The notes beneath the pieces were generated by a model. It was not told the origin of the DNA, ran no database searches, and was given only the letters and a program-made list of their open reading frames with translations. This document shows, in pieces, positions 24,541-32,047 of a stretch of 46,152 nucleotides of DNA (its first letter is position 1; the number at the start of each line of letters is the position of its first letter). Position numbers and translations under genes: made by a program. Origin of the DNA: Schaalia georgiae DSM 6843 (lineage in GTDB: Bacteria > Actinomycetota > Actinomycetes > Actinomycetales > Actinomycetaceae); NCBI RefSeq assembly GCF_000429245.1, contig NZ_AUBM01000007.1, positions 1-46,152 on the forward strand, in the 5' to 3' direction.

Positions 24541-25242
24541 CTACGCCCCGGGCAGGACCAGGGGGATCGGCGCCTCGTCCACGCCGTCCTCGACACTGAG
24601 CGAGGCGACAGTCCGCGGAGTGGGGTTCCAACTGATGATGCGGGCACCCCGGGGATTGATGACGTCGTAGGCCGGATCGGCCGGGTCGATGTCGATGCGC
24701 GCGCGCTTCAGCTTCAGTAGCGATTCCTTGGCCGTCCACAGGTTGACAACGTCCCCCGGGTGCTCGTTGAGGTGCATCCGCTCGGCGGCGGTGAAGATAC
24801 CGGGAAGCAGGGCGATGCGCTCGGCGGCGGCGAGCGCATCGCAGTCCACGCCGACCCGCTTGTCACTGATCGCGACGCACACCAGAGCCTGGCAGTAGCT
24901 GGCGGCAGCGTGCCAACCGGGCACGGTGAACATTGCGGAGGCCATGGGAGCGCCGTCCCCGACTTGGGCGATCCCCCCCTCCGATGTGATGCGGCCGTCG
25001 GCGCGCGCCTCGTCGAACAGGGCGTGCAGCAGGATCCTCTCGACCAGGGCACCGCGCTGGAAGGTGGCGGGCTGCCCCCTCACCCACGCCCTCTCCTGGG
25101 GTTCCAGCCCCTGCGCGCAGCCCCACAGGGCGCGGTAGCCCATTTCGAGAGGGGCCCAAGCGATGTACGAGTCCCACTTCGGCCACCACATGGAGCGCTG
25201 GCCGGGGAGCGCGGAGCTCTTGGCCTCGGTGTCGTCTGACAT
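24541..25242 (-). CDS. 4'-phosphopantetheinyl transferase, Sfp/EntD-like
   Basis: Transfers phosphopantetheine from CoA to a serine of acyl or peptidyl carrier proteins. The 233-residue length fits the Sfp class rather than AcpS. The metal-binding motif appears as VGVDCD (about residue 130; the family usually has GVDxE) and the second as LWTAKESLLK (about 167), which is canonical. The N-terminus carries the PERAWVRG-like EPQERAWVRGQPATFQRGALVERILL segment region of the family. No NRPS or PKS gene is in the window, so the target is elsewhere. The ATG at 25242 has GGAAGGAG 11 nt upstream. The promoter is at 25300-25328. Confidence 0.82.
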   Translation of the reverse strand: MSDDTEAKSSALPGQRSMWWPKWDSYIAWAPLEMGYRALWGCAQGLEPQERAWVRGQPATFQRGALVERILLHALFDEARADGRITSEGGIAQVGDGAPMASAMFTVPGWHAAASYCQALVCVAISDKRVGVDCDALAAAERIALLPGIFTAAERMHLNEHPGDVVNLWTAKESLLKLKRARIDIDPADPAYDVINPRGARIISWNPTPRTVASLSVEDGVDEAPIPLVLPGA

Positions 25243-25299
25243 GGCGATGACACTCCTTCCGGGGCGGGTACAGGAACTCATTCCCGTACCTTTTCACAC

Positions 25300-25328
25300 A
25301 TTTAACAACTTTGTTGTAATTTTGTCAC
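25300..25328 (-). promoter_or_regulatory. Promoter of the phosphopantetheinyl transferase gene with internal inverted repeat
   Basis: GTGACA (25323-25328) and TTAAAT (25300-25305) on the minus strand are 17 bp apart, in an unusually AT-rich patch. ACAAC-TTT-GTTGT (25305-25317) is a perfect inverted repeat in the spacer and -10 edge, a candidate operator. The predicted leader is about 50 nt. Confidence 0.5.
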
Positions 25329-25438
25329 CTTACTCAGTATCCGTAAGAAATATCAACGTCTTTGGCAGAAGCCTTCCACAGCTCCGACCTCTACGACCGC
25401 GCGCCATGACCCCCTAGGGCGCCCCGATCACACCTTCG

Positions 25439-25444
25439 TATACT
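25439..25444 (+). promoter_or_regulatory. -10 box TATACT of the lysR remnant
   Basis: TATACT lies 7 nt before the ATG at 25452, the leaderless arrangement seen elsewhere in the window. ACTGAT (25442-25447) and ATCAGT (from 25466) form an 18-bp-spaced inverted repeat around the start, a possible LysR-type autoregulatory site. Confidence 0.4.
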
Positions 25445-25451
25445 GATTGGT

Positions 25452-25866
25452 ATGAATGATCGTTTATCAGTGGAGGGCCTTCGCCACATTGCCGCAGTCC
25501 ACCGCTGCGGGTCGTTCTCGGGGGGCGGCCCGGGAGTTCGGAGTGGCACAACCGGCACTGTCCGCGGCCGTGCGCAAGGTCGAGGACTTCATGGGCCACC
25601 CACTGTTCGAACGGTCAACGCAGGGAGTGGTGCCCACCCCCTTCGGCGGCACCGTCATCGGCCTCATCGAGGACGCCGTCGCAGCCGACGACGAGGCGGC
25701 CGCGCGCACGCTCGTCCTCGTGGCGCCAACGTGCGGCCTCACCGTTTTCACCGAGGCGCTCTTTCGATCCGCCGGAGTCGCCCTGCACGAGCACCCCGGA
25801 CGGGCCGCCTCCTACCGTGTGCTGGAGGAGGGGCAGAACGAGCACCGCGTCCGGGTGGACAGATAG
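25452..25866 (+). pseudogene. LysR-family regulator remnant, frameshifted and truncated
   Basis: From the ATG at 25452 the reading frame gives VEGLRHIAAVHRCGSFSG, the start of a LysR helix-turn-helix. The continuation (AAREFGVAQPALSAAVRKVE, then HPLFERSTQGVVPTPFGG) is in the +1 frame. The switch falls in a run of six Gs at 25520-25525; five Gs would restore the frame. Even if repaired, the protein stops after about 137 residues, just past the linker helix, with no effector-binding domain. It is therefore a decayed gene rather than only a sequencing slip. Confidence 0.7.
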
Positions 25867-26139
25867 AGCGGCCCGCCCGGGGGCAGAACGAACGGAGCCG
25901 CTGGGAATCCCAGCCGGGCGCCTACGGGAGCGCAGGGCCGGGGTGGCCGAGCGACGCACCACTGACGACGGCGGGGCGCCTCCGGGAACGCGGGGCCCGG
26001 ACTGTGGACGGGATGCACGGCCCAGCGACCAACAGGCGCCTCCGGGAGCACGGGAACCGAGAGCTCACGGCCGGCAGCCCCCGCGGAATACGGCGCGCCC
26101 GTATGCCGTTGAAACACGTATCCGACGAAAGGCCCGCTC
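25867..26139 (+). other. Non-coding stretch with three dispersed 15-17 bp repeats
   Basis: GGCGCCT(A/C)CGGGA recurs at 25917, 25975 and 26035, spaced 58-60 bp. GGGGCAGAACGA occurs near 25829 and 25879. The copies are imperfect and the intervals are unrelated. The stretch may be degraded 3' lysR sequence. No protein-like frame is seen. Confidence 0.4.
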
Positions 26140-26241
26140 ATGACGACCCCTGCAACCGGCGCCGGCACCGGCACCGGCAAGGTGGACAGCATGACGACCC
26201 CCGCAACCAGTACCGGGATCGGTACAGGGAAAACGGGCAGC
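26140..26241 (+). repeat. 51-bp tandem duplication covering the macrodomain gene start
   Basis: 26140-26190 and 26191-26241 are diverged copies, each beginning ATGACGACCCC. They encode MTTPATGAGTGTGKVDS and MTTPATSTGIGTGKTGS. The first copy supplies AAGGTGG upstream of the second ATG. Confidence 0.8.
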
Positions 26242-27039
26242 GCCGCGCATTCCCGCCTCGTGCGCCGCGCCGTCGAAATCCTCTGCGCCGAGGAGGGCAC
26301 CGAGCCCCCGGCCGGCCTGGACCCCGGCGCCCAACGCGCCCTGCTGCGCGCGTTGATGAACACCCGCGAGCCCGGCCCCCTCGACCCGGAATACCTCGAG
26401 GTGGAGGGCGCCATCCTCGACGCGGAAGCGCAGGAACGGGGAACCGCCTCGTGGGAGGACGCCGAGGCGTCCCCCGTCCACCCGCGGCTTGCCCTGTGGC
26501 GCGGGGACATCACCCGCATGGCGGTCGACGCCATCGTCAACGCCGCGAACTCCGCCCTGCTGGGGTGCAGGGTCCCGGGCCACGCCTGCATCGACAATGC
26601 GATCCACTCCGCCGCCGGGCTCCAGCTGCGCGAGGCGTGCGCGGGCATTATGGCCCAGCGGCGGGCGGCCGGGCTCGGCCCGGAGCCCACGGGGGAGGCT
26701 GAGATCACCCCGGGCTTCCACTTGCCCGCCCGCCACGTCCTGCACACGGTGGGGCCCATCGTCTCTGGGCGGCTCACCGACGCGCACCGCGCGGCCCTCG
26801 CCTCGTCGTACCGGTCCTGCCTCAGCCTGGCCGCCTCCCACGGCCTACGGACGGTGGCGCTGTGCTGCGTGTCCACCGGGGTCTTCGGGTTCCCGCAGGA
26901 CCAGGCCGCGCGCATCGCAGTGTCCACGACCGCCGCGTTCCTGGACTCCGCTGTGCCCGGCGCCTCCCGCATGCGCGTAGTTTTCGACGTGTTCGGCGCG
27001 CGCGACGAGGAACTCTACCGGAGGGAACTGGGGCTGTGA
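26140..27039 (+). CDS. Zinc-dependent macrodomain protein (ADP-ribosyl hydrolase-like)
   Basis: Probably removes ADP-ribose from proteins. The 299-residue protein has a helical N-terminal segment (about 35-110) and a macrodomain (about 118-297). GDITRMAVDAIVNAANSALLG is followed by the cluster GCRVPGHACIDNAIHSAAG with Cys143, His148 and Cys150. This is the zinc-binding signature of the Zn-Macro class that in Firmicutes accompanies SirTM sirtuins. The second ligand loop is CCVSTGVFGFPQ. No sirtuin, GcvH-like or lipoate ligase gene is adjacent. The first 34 residues are two copies of a 17-residue unit (MTTPAT...), so the true start may be ATG 26140 or 26191; both have AAGG-type ribosome binding sites. 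The N-terminal repeat is Thr/Gly-rich and probably disordered. Confidence 0.82.
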   Translation: MTTPATGAGTGTGKVDSMTTPATSTGIGTGKTGSAAHSRLVRRAVEILCAEEGTEPPAGLDPGAQRALLRALMNTREPGPLDPEYLEVEGAILDAEAQERGTASWEDAEASPVHPRLALWRGDITRMAVDAIVNAANSALLGCRVPGHACIDNAIHSAAGLQLREACAGIMAQRRAAGLGPEPTGEAEITPGFHLPARHVLHTVGPIVSGRLTDAHRAALASSYRSCLSLAASHGLRTVALCCVSTGVFGFPQDQAARIAVSTTAAFLDSAVPGASRMRVVFDVFGARDEELYRRELGL

Positions 27040-27091
27040 GCGCGGACGGAGGCGGGGCTGGCGCCGAGGCGGAGCAGTGCTGCTAGGGGGC

Positions 27092-27120
27092 TTACCCTCG
27101 TGGCCGGATCCCGTTAGCCT
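27092..27120 (+). promoter_or_regulatory. Leaderless promoter of the first paralogous membrane gene
   Basis: TTACCC (27092-27097) and TAGCCT (27115-27120) are 17 bp apart, and the -10 ends 6 nt before the ATG at 27127. The same block recurs before the second paralogue. Confidence 0.6.
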
Positions 27121-27126
27121 GATGGC

Positions 27127-27546
27127 ATGGCGCTCTTGAAAGACCCCCGGGGGATCTTCACCTTCACCTTCCGCTACCTGTTGCTCCACGTGGCTTTCCT
27201 GATCGGGTTCCCCCTCTCTGTGGGCGGCGATCTCATTCTATTCTACTTCTTCGGCTTCATGGGCTTCTTCACCTTCATCCAGGTGCTGGCGTCCATCTCC
27301 CGGAAGTTCCTCGACCACGGCGGGGCGTGGAAAGCCGTGGTGATCATGGGGGCCGTCGCCTCCGACGTGGTAGTCCTATGGTGGTTGGGGCGGATGCTGT
27401 ACGGCTTGCTCTTTGGTTCCGACTGGGAGCTCGTGGCCAAATGGCTGCCCTTCCACTTCCTCGCCGCGTTCCTTGCTTGGGGGCTGCGGGAGTTCATCCA
27501 CATGTTGAGCTCACAAGGCACCAGCCATCCAGGGCTGCCCAGATGA
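27127..27546 (+). CDS. Four-helix membrane protein, paralogue 1 (unknown function)
   Basis: A 139-residue protein with four predicted helices (about 16-34, 38-62, 71-94, 105-125) and a positively charged N-terminus (ALLKDPRG). The most conserved part shared with the next gene is FFGFMGFFTFIQVLASISRKFLDHGG, spanning helix 2 and the following loop. I do not recognise the family. It shares its promoter sequence, start region and most of its body with the gene at 27720, so the pair arose by tandem duplication. Its own tail is short (MLSSQGTSHPGLPR). Confidence 0.7.
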   Translation: MALLKDPRGIFTFTFRYLLLHVAFLIGFPLSVGGDLILFYFFGFMGFFTFIQVLASISRKFLDHGGAWKAVVIMGAVASDVVVLWWLGRMLYGLLFGSDWELVAKWLPFHFLAAFLAWGLREFIHMLSSQGTSHPGLPR

Positions 27547-27548
27547 CT

Positions 27549-27615
27549 CGGGGGCCGTCGTCGGCGCCCGAACACGGGATCCCGAGGCCCCCGCCGTTCT
27601 CGCAGCGAAGAACGG
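27549..27615 (+). terminator. Two hairpins after paralogue 1
   Basis: CGGGGGCC (27549-27556) can pair with GGCCCCCG (27586-27593), and CCGTTCT (27594-27600) pairs with AGAACGG (27609-27615) around an 8-nt loop. They lie just beyond the stop codon and could end the first transcript before the second promoter. Confidence 0.4.
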
Positions 27616-27684
27616 GCACCGTTCCACAGCACTGGGCCAGATGATCAGTCGAACACCCACATATTGGCATAGCCCCTGAGGGGC

Positions 27685-27713
27685 TTACCCTCGTGGCCGG
27701 ATCCCGTTAGCCT
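27685..27713 (+). promoter_or_regulatory. Duplicated leaderless promoter of the second paralogous membrane gene
   Basis: TTACCC (27685-27690), 17-bp spacer identical to that of the first copy, TAGCCT (27708-27713), then 6 nt to the ATG at 27720. The region from about 27681 on matches the upstream region of the first gene almost base for base. Confidence 0.6.
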
Positions 27714-27719
27714 AGTGGC

Positions 27720-28280
27720 ATGGCACGTTTGAAAGATCCCCGGGGTATCCTCACCTTCATCTTCCGCTACCTCGTGCTCCACGTGGTGTTCCTGCTCGGG
27801 CTCCTCCTCTCCGCGAGAGCCGACCTCGCTCTGTACTACTTCTTCGGCTTCATGGGCTTCTTCACCTTCATCCAGGTGCTAGCGTCCATCTCCCGGAAGT
27901 TCCTCGACCACGGTGGCGTATTGAAACTCGTGGTGGTCCTTTGCGCGATCGCCACGGATGTGCCGATCCTATGGTACTTCGGCTGGATGCTGAGGGGCCT
28001 GTCCCCCAACCACTCCGATTGGGGCCTCGTGGCCAACTGGCTGCCATTCCACTTCATCGCCGCCATCTTCGCCTGGGGACTGCGCGAGATCATCCACGCG
28101 GTGAAAACGGGAGGAACCGCCGAGCCCAGAAACCCGAGTCGTCCCGTCGATCCGGGTGCTTCCGCCGATCCGAGTGGTCCCATCGATCCGGGTGCTTCCG
28201 CGAGTCCCAGCAGTTCCGAAGGCGCAGACGCCCCGACGGGCGGCCCCGCGAGCATAGACGCAAACACCGACGACCGGTGA
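27720..28280 (+). CDS. Four-helix membrane protein, paralogue 2, with Pro/Ser/Asp-rich tail
   Basis: A 186-residue paralogue of the preceding gene: the same MA(L/R)LKDPRGI start, the same helix-2 block and four helices over the first 130 residues. It then has a low-complexity C-terminal tail of about 55 residues with a repeated PxDPGAS unit, absent from paralogue 1. The tail is acidic and probably lies on one side of the membrane. Function unknown. It is convergent with hsdR, only 18 bp away. Confidence 0.7.
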   Translation: MARLKDPRGILTFIFRYLVLHVVFLLGLLLSARADLALYYFFGFMGFFTFIQVLASISRKFLDHGGVLKLVVVLCAIATDVPILWYFGWMLRGLSPNHSDWGLVANWLPFHFIAAIFAWGLREIIHAVKTGGTAEPRNPSRPVDPGASADPSGPIDPGASASPSSSEGADAPTGGPASIDANTDDR

Positions 28281-28298
28281 GGCCGTGGGGCGCTGGCG

Positions 28299-31200
28299 TC
28301 ACCGCCCGCCCAGGCCCACGAACCGTGACACCCAGGCGCGCAGGGCATCGAGTACCCTGGCCTTCTTCTCTGCGCGGCCACCACCCCGGGCGAAGCGCGA
28401 CATAGGGGGCAGGATGCTTGACAAACCGGTCCCCTCCTCGGAGACGAACCCCTCCGCCAGTGCGCGGTGGGCGAACTCGCTGGCGTTTGCGCGCAGGTTC
28501 TCGCGTTCGATGATCCCCTCCAGTTCGGCCTCGCGGCGCTCGGCGACGTAGCGCGCGAACTCGGTTGACACGTCCCCGCTCAACGACACGCGCCTGTAGA
28601 AGTCCTCTATGAGGTCGCGCTTGTCGCGCAGTGAGGGGCTGGATTTCAGGGCGCGCGTGATCTCGACGGGGATCTCCACGTCGTCGCCGTCCCCTCTGCT
28701 TGCCCGGTGTTGCTCAACCAGCATCAGGATGTAGTCGACGTTCACCTCGACCTGTTTGACCAACTCGATCTCGAAGACAAGGTCCGCGTTGATGGGTTCC
28801 TTGTCGGCGGCGGCGTGCTGGCGCATCTCCTGGTAGAGGTCCAGGTAGGCGCTGCGGTAGTCCTCAATGTCGCGCGCGGAAAAGGGGTCGTCGGCAGCGA
28901 AGTCGTCGAAGGACGCGAGGATGTTGCGCAGGCGGAGGATCTTGCCGAAGAGCACGACGAATCCCCGCTGTGCGTCTTCGGACGCGATGGGGCCCAGCGG
29001 CAGGGGGAACTCGAGGCGCAACCGCGTCACGGCCTCAGCGTGAGCGTCGAGGTACTCCTGGTAGGACTTGAGCAGCACCTGCCCGCGCGCCTCCTTGTTG
29101 CCGAAGAGGGCGATGGCGTCCTCGGTCTCCTGCGCCAGGTTCCTGAAACACACGATGTTCCCGTAGGTCTTCACAGAGTTGAGGATGCGGTTGGTGCGCG
29201 AGAACGCCTGGATCAACCCGTGGCTGCGCAGGTTCTTGTCCACCCAGAGGGTGTTGAGCGACTTGGAGTCGAAACCTGTGAGGAACATGTCCACCACGAT
29301 GACCAAGTCGATCTGCTTGGAGGACAGGCGCCGCGAGATGTCCGCGTAGTACCCCTCGAAACCCTGGGCGGAAGAGTCGAAGTTCGTGTCGAACTGCCGG
29401 TTGTAGTCCCTGATCGCCATGTCCAGGAAGTCACGGTCGTCATGGGTGAGGGCCGAGGGGTCCATCCCCTCCTCAGAGAGGAAGCCGCCGGCGTCGGGCG
29501 CCTCGGCGTTCGGCGCGTAGGAGTAGATAATGCCGACGCTGAGGCGCTGGGCCTGCGGCAGGCCGCGCTGCTGGCGGGCGAACTCCTGGTAGTAGGCGCG
29601 CGCCGCTTTGATGGAGGCGGTGGCGAACAGGGAGTTGAAGCCCCGCACCCTGCGGTCGCTCAAAGTGTAGGAGGAGTGTCGGAGGGTCTTCTGGTCGAAG
29701 TGCTCGCGGATGTAGGTCACGACCTGGCTGATGTGCCGGGGGTCCATGAACGCGGTCTCCGTGTCGATGCCCGCCACCAGTTTCGCGTCCACGTGCGGGG
29801 CCACGGAGAAGCTGTTGACGTAGTCGATCCGGAAGGGCAGGACATTGTTGTCGCGGATGGCGTCTGCGATGGTGTAGGAATGCAGCTGGTCGCCGAACGC
29901 CTGGGCGGTGGTCCGCAGGTTCGCCTTCCCGCCGCTCGAGGCGTTCTGAGCGAAAATGGGCGTGCCCGTGAAACCGAAAAGGTGGTAGTTGCGGAAAGCC
30001 TTGGTGATCGCGGAGTGCATGTCCCCGAACTGGCTGCGGTGGCATTCGTCGAAGATGATGACGACGTGGCCGCCGTAGATCGTGTGGCCCCGGTTGGCGG
30101 TGCTGGACACGAAGTTGGAGAGTTTCTGGATCGTGGTGACGATGATGCGGACGCTGGGGTCGTTGATCTGCCCGGCGAGTTGGCGGGTCGATTGGTTCGC
30201 GGAGACAGTTCCCGCGGCGAACCGGTTGTACTCCTCGATGGTCTGGTGGTCCAGGTCCTTGCGGTCGACGACGAAGAGGACCTTGTCAATGCCCTCCATT
30301 CCCGCCGCCAGTTTCGCGGTCTTGAAGGACGTGAGGGTCTTACCCGATCCGGTTGTGTGCCAGATGTACCCCCCAGCCGCAAGCCTACCCGTCTGCTTGT
30401 TGAGGGTCGCCGAGTTGATCCTCCGCAGGATCGCCTCCGTGGCAGCGATCTGGTAGGGCCGCATGACCATGAGCTGGTTCTCGACGGTGAGGACGCAGTA
30501 GCGGGTGAGCACCGCCAGCAGCGTGTGCTTGGCGAAGAACGTCCTCGTGAAGTCCACGAGGTCGGTGATCGGGTTATTGGCGGCGTCGGACCACCACGAC
30601 GTGAACTCGAAGGACTTGGATGCGGCGGCCTTGACCTCGCGTCTGCCCGACTGGTTCTCAGTGATCTGGGACAGGCGCACGGTGTTGGAGTAGTACTTGG
30701 TGTGGGTGCCGTTGGAGATGACGAAAATCTGCACGTAGCCGAAGAGCCCTGCCCCCGCCCAGAAGGAGTCGCGCTGGTAGCGGCTGATCTGGTTGAAGGC
30801 GTCGCGGATGGCGACTCCGCGCCGTTTGAGTTCGATGTGGACCAGGGGCAGTCCGTTGACCAGGATCGTCACGTCGTAGCGGTTCGAGCGCGAGGCGGTC
30901 GTGGCCTCGTACTGGTTGATGACCTGCAGCGAGTTTCGGTGCACGTTCTGCTTGTCAATGAGGTAGATGTTCTTCGTTTCACCGTTGTCGCGGATCAGGC
31001 TCTGGACATGGTCCTCCTGGATGCGCCGCGCTTTCTCGATGACGCTGTCGCCAGGGGTCCGGATGGATGCCTCGAAGAACCGCTTCCACTCGTCGTCGCT
31101 GAACCGGTAGTCGTTGAGGTCCTCGAGGCGGGCTCGCAGGTTCGCGATGAGTGCAGCTTCGTCGGTGATCCGCACGTACTCGTAGGCCTGCGCCCTCAGT

Positions 31201-31343
31201 TGGCGGATGAGGGCCGCCTCCAGTTCGGCTTCGCTTTGGTGCGCGCCGCCCTCACGGGGCACGGGCTCGTAGAGGCCCACCACGGTGGCGTCGTCGGTGA
31301 GGATGATGGGTTCGACGATCGGGTGGTGGGCTTCGGCGGCCAT
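28299..31343 (-). CDS. hsdR: Type I restriction enzyme, R (motor and nuclease) subunit
   Basis: Translocates DNA and cleaves away from the recognition site when the site is unmethylated. The 1014-residue protein has a PD-(D/E)XK nuclease with Asp157 and Glu171-x-Lys173 (RYDVTI...HIELKRRG), Walker A TTGSGKT (Lys335), FDECH (about 431-435), GFTGTP, and the late helicase motifs DMFLTGFDSK and IQAFSRTNR. It ends in a helical domain that docks on the methylase. AAAGG lies 8 nt before the ATG. It is on the same strand as hsdM-hsdS but separated by the GIY-YIG gene and an inverted Panacea gene, so it needs its own promoter. Confidence 0.95.
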   Translation of the reverse strand: MAAEAHHPIVEPIILTDDATVVGLYEPVPREGGAHQSEAELEAALIRQLRAQAYEYVRITDEAALIANLRARLEDLNDYRFSDDEWKRFFEASIRTPGDSVIEKARRIQEDHVQSLIRDNGETKNIYLIDKQNVHRNSLQVINQYEATTASRSNRYDVTILVNGLPLVHIELKRRGVAIRDAFNQISRYQRDSFWAGAGLFGYVQIFVISNGTHTKYYSNTVRLSQITENQSGRREVKAAASKSFEFTSWWSDAANNPITDLVDFTRTFFAKHTLLAVLTRYCVLTVENQLMVMRPYQIAATEAILRRINSATLNKQTGRLAAGGYIWHTTGSGKTLTSFKTAKLAAGMEGIDKVLFVVDRKDLDHQTIEEYNRFAAGTVSANQSTRQLAGQINDPSVRIIVTTIQKLSNFVSSTANRGHTIYGGHVVIIFDECHRSQFGDMHSAITKAFRNYHLFGFTGTPIFAQNASSGGKANLRTTAQAFGDQLHSYTIADAIRDNNVLPFRIDYVNSFSVAPHVDAKLVAGIDTETAFMDPRHISQVVTYIREHFDQKTLRHSSYTLSDRRVRGFNSLFATASIKAARAYYQEFARQQRGLPQAQRLSVGIIYSYAPNAEAPDAGGFLSEEGMDPSALTHDDRDFLDMAIRDYNRQFDTNFDSSAQGFEGYYADISRRLSSKQIDLVIVVDMFLTGFDSKSLNTLWVDKNLRSHGLIQAFSRTNRILNSVKTYGNIVCFRNLAQETEDAIALFGNKEARGQVLLKSYQEYLDAHAEAVTRLRLEFPLPLGPIASEDAQRGFVVLFGKILRLRNILASFDDFAADDPFSARDIEDYRSAYLDLYQEMRQHAAADKEPINADLVFEIELVKQVEVNVDYILMLVEQHRASRGDGDDVEIPVEITRALKSSPSLRDKRDLIEDFYRRVSLSGDVSTEFARYVAERREAELEGIIERENLRANASEFAHRALAEGFVSEEGTGLSSILPPMSRFARGGGRAEKKARVLDALRAWVSRFVGLGGR

Positions 31344-31542
31344 TCGGGGACCTTTCTGCTGGCGTGGTTCGACTGGAACGATGGTAGCCCCGGGCGGGCG
31401 CGTCTGCGTCAGATTCCCCCCCGCTCAATGGGAACTCGCCACCGGGCGCAGCGGGGATGCGCCTGTGGTTGTGAAGGCCTTGATCCAGGTGGGCGCCCGT
31501 CGCGAACCAGTTGTCCCGTCCCGAAAGGCCAGATTCGGGGTG

Positions 31543-31554
31543 TACTGTGACAGT
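31543..31554 (+). promoter_or_regulatory. -10 box and palindrome before the Panacea gene
   Basis: TACTGT (31543-31548) is a good -10. It is embedded in ACTGT-G-ACAGT (31544-31554), a perfect 5-bp-arm inverted repeat. A protein bound there would block RNA polymerase, an arrangement typical of autoregulated antitoxins. Confidence 0.45.
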
Positions 31555-31568
31555 GAGAGGAGGAGACC

Positions 31569-32030
31569 ATGGCACGCATTGTTGATGTCGCAGCGCGCAT
31601 TTTGGCCGAGACCGGTACCGTCACGACGATGAAGTTGCAGAAACTCGCGTATTACGCACAGGCGGAGCACCTCGTGCGCACGGGTCGGCCGTTGTTCCCC
31701 GAGGACTTCCGCGCGTGGCGCGGGGGGCCTGTGGCGCCAGAACTCTTCACGCTCCACGCCGGGAAGTTCCTCATCCGGCCCGGCGAATTGGATGGCGCGC
31801 TCGCCGAGGGCGCTTTGAGCACCGAGGAGGAAGCCCTCATCGCGGAGGTGTGCGCCGCCTTCGGCACCTATTCGGGCGCCGAGCTCTCCGAACGCACGCA
31901 CAGCGAAGCGCCATGGAAGAACGCACGTGGTGGCCTCCTGCCTTCGGAGCCCTCGACTGCTGTGATCACGAAGGACGCGATTCGCGAATACTACAGCGAG
32001 CACCCGGTTCTCGACGGGCTGAAGGACTGA
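31569..32030 (+). CDS. Panacea (DUF4065/SocA-like) domain protein, candidate antitoxin
   Basis: A 153-residue protein with the Panacea signature: KLQKLAYYAQAEHL (about residues 22-35), FRAWRGGPVAPEL (about 48-60), then the helical remainder to HPVLDGLKD. Panacea domains neutralise many unrelated toxins in toxin-antitoxin pairs, and SocA is a protease adaptor of this family. GAGGAGGAG lies just before the ATG. It is inverted relative to all surrounding hsd genes, between hsdR and a GIY-YIG gene, and has its own promoter, palindrome and terminator. No small toxin gene adjoins it, so its partner is either the GIY-YIG protein, a restriction subunit, or lost. Confidence 0.8.
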   Translation: MARIVDVAARILAETGTVTTMKLQKLAYYAQAEHLVRTGRPLFPEDFRAWRGGPVAPELFTLHAGKFLIRPGELDGALAEGALSTEEEALIAEVCAAFGTYSGAELSERTHSEAPWKNARGGLLPSEPSTAVITKDAIREYYSEHPVLDGLKD

Positions 32031-32047
32031 GTCCACCAGGCTCCGCA

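Noticed and set aside
25865-26060. Possible CRISPR-like array from regularly spaced GGCGCCTNCGGGA elements
   Set aside because: Only three imperfect copies of about 13-17 bp, no conserved repeat of CRISPR length and no cas genes.
25812-26972. 386-codon minus-strand open frame opposite the macrodomain gene
   Set aside because: Ser/Arg/Pro-rich shadow; the opposite strand has the conserved zinc macrodomain motif.
26140-27039. SirTM-GcvH-L-lipoate ligase ADP-ribosylation operon
   Set aside because: Only the macrodomain part is present; neighbouring genes belong to other families.
28707-31550. 947-codon plus-strand open frame opposite hsdR
   Set aside because: It is the antisense shadow of hsdR in high-GC DNA, has Val/Gly/Asp/Arg-biased composition and no domain, while hsdR has every expected motif.
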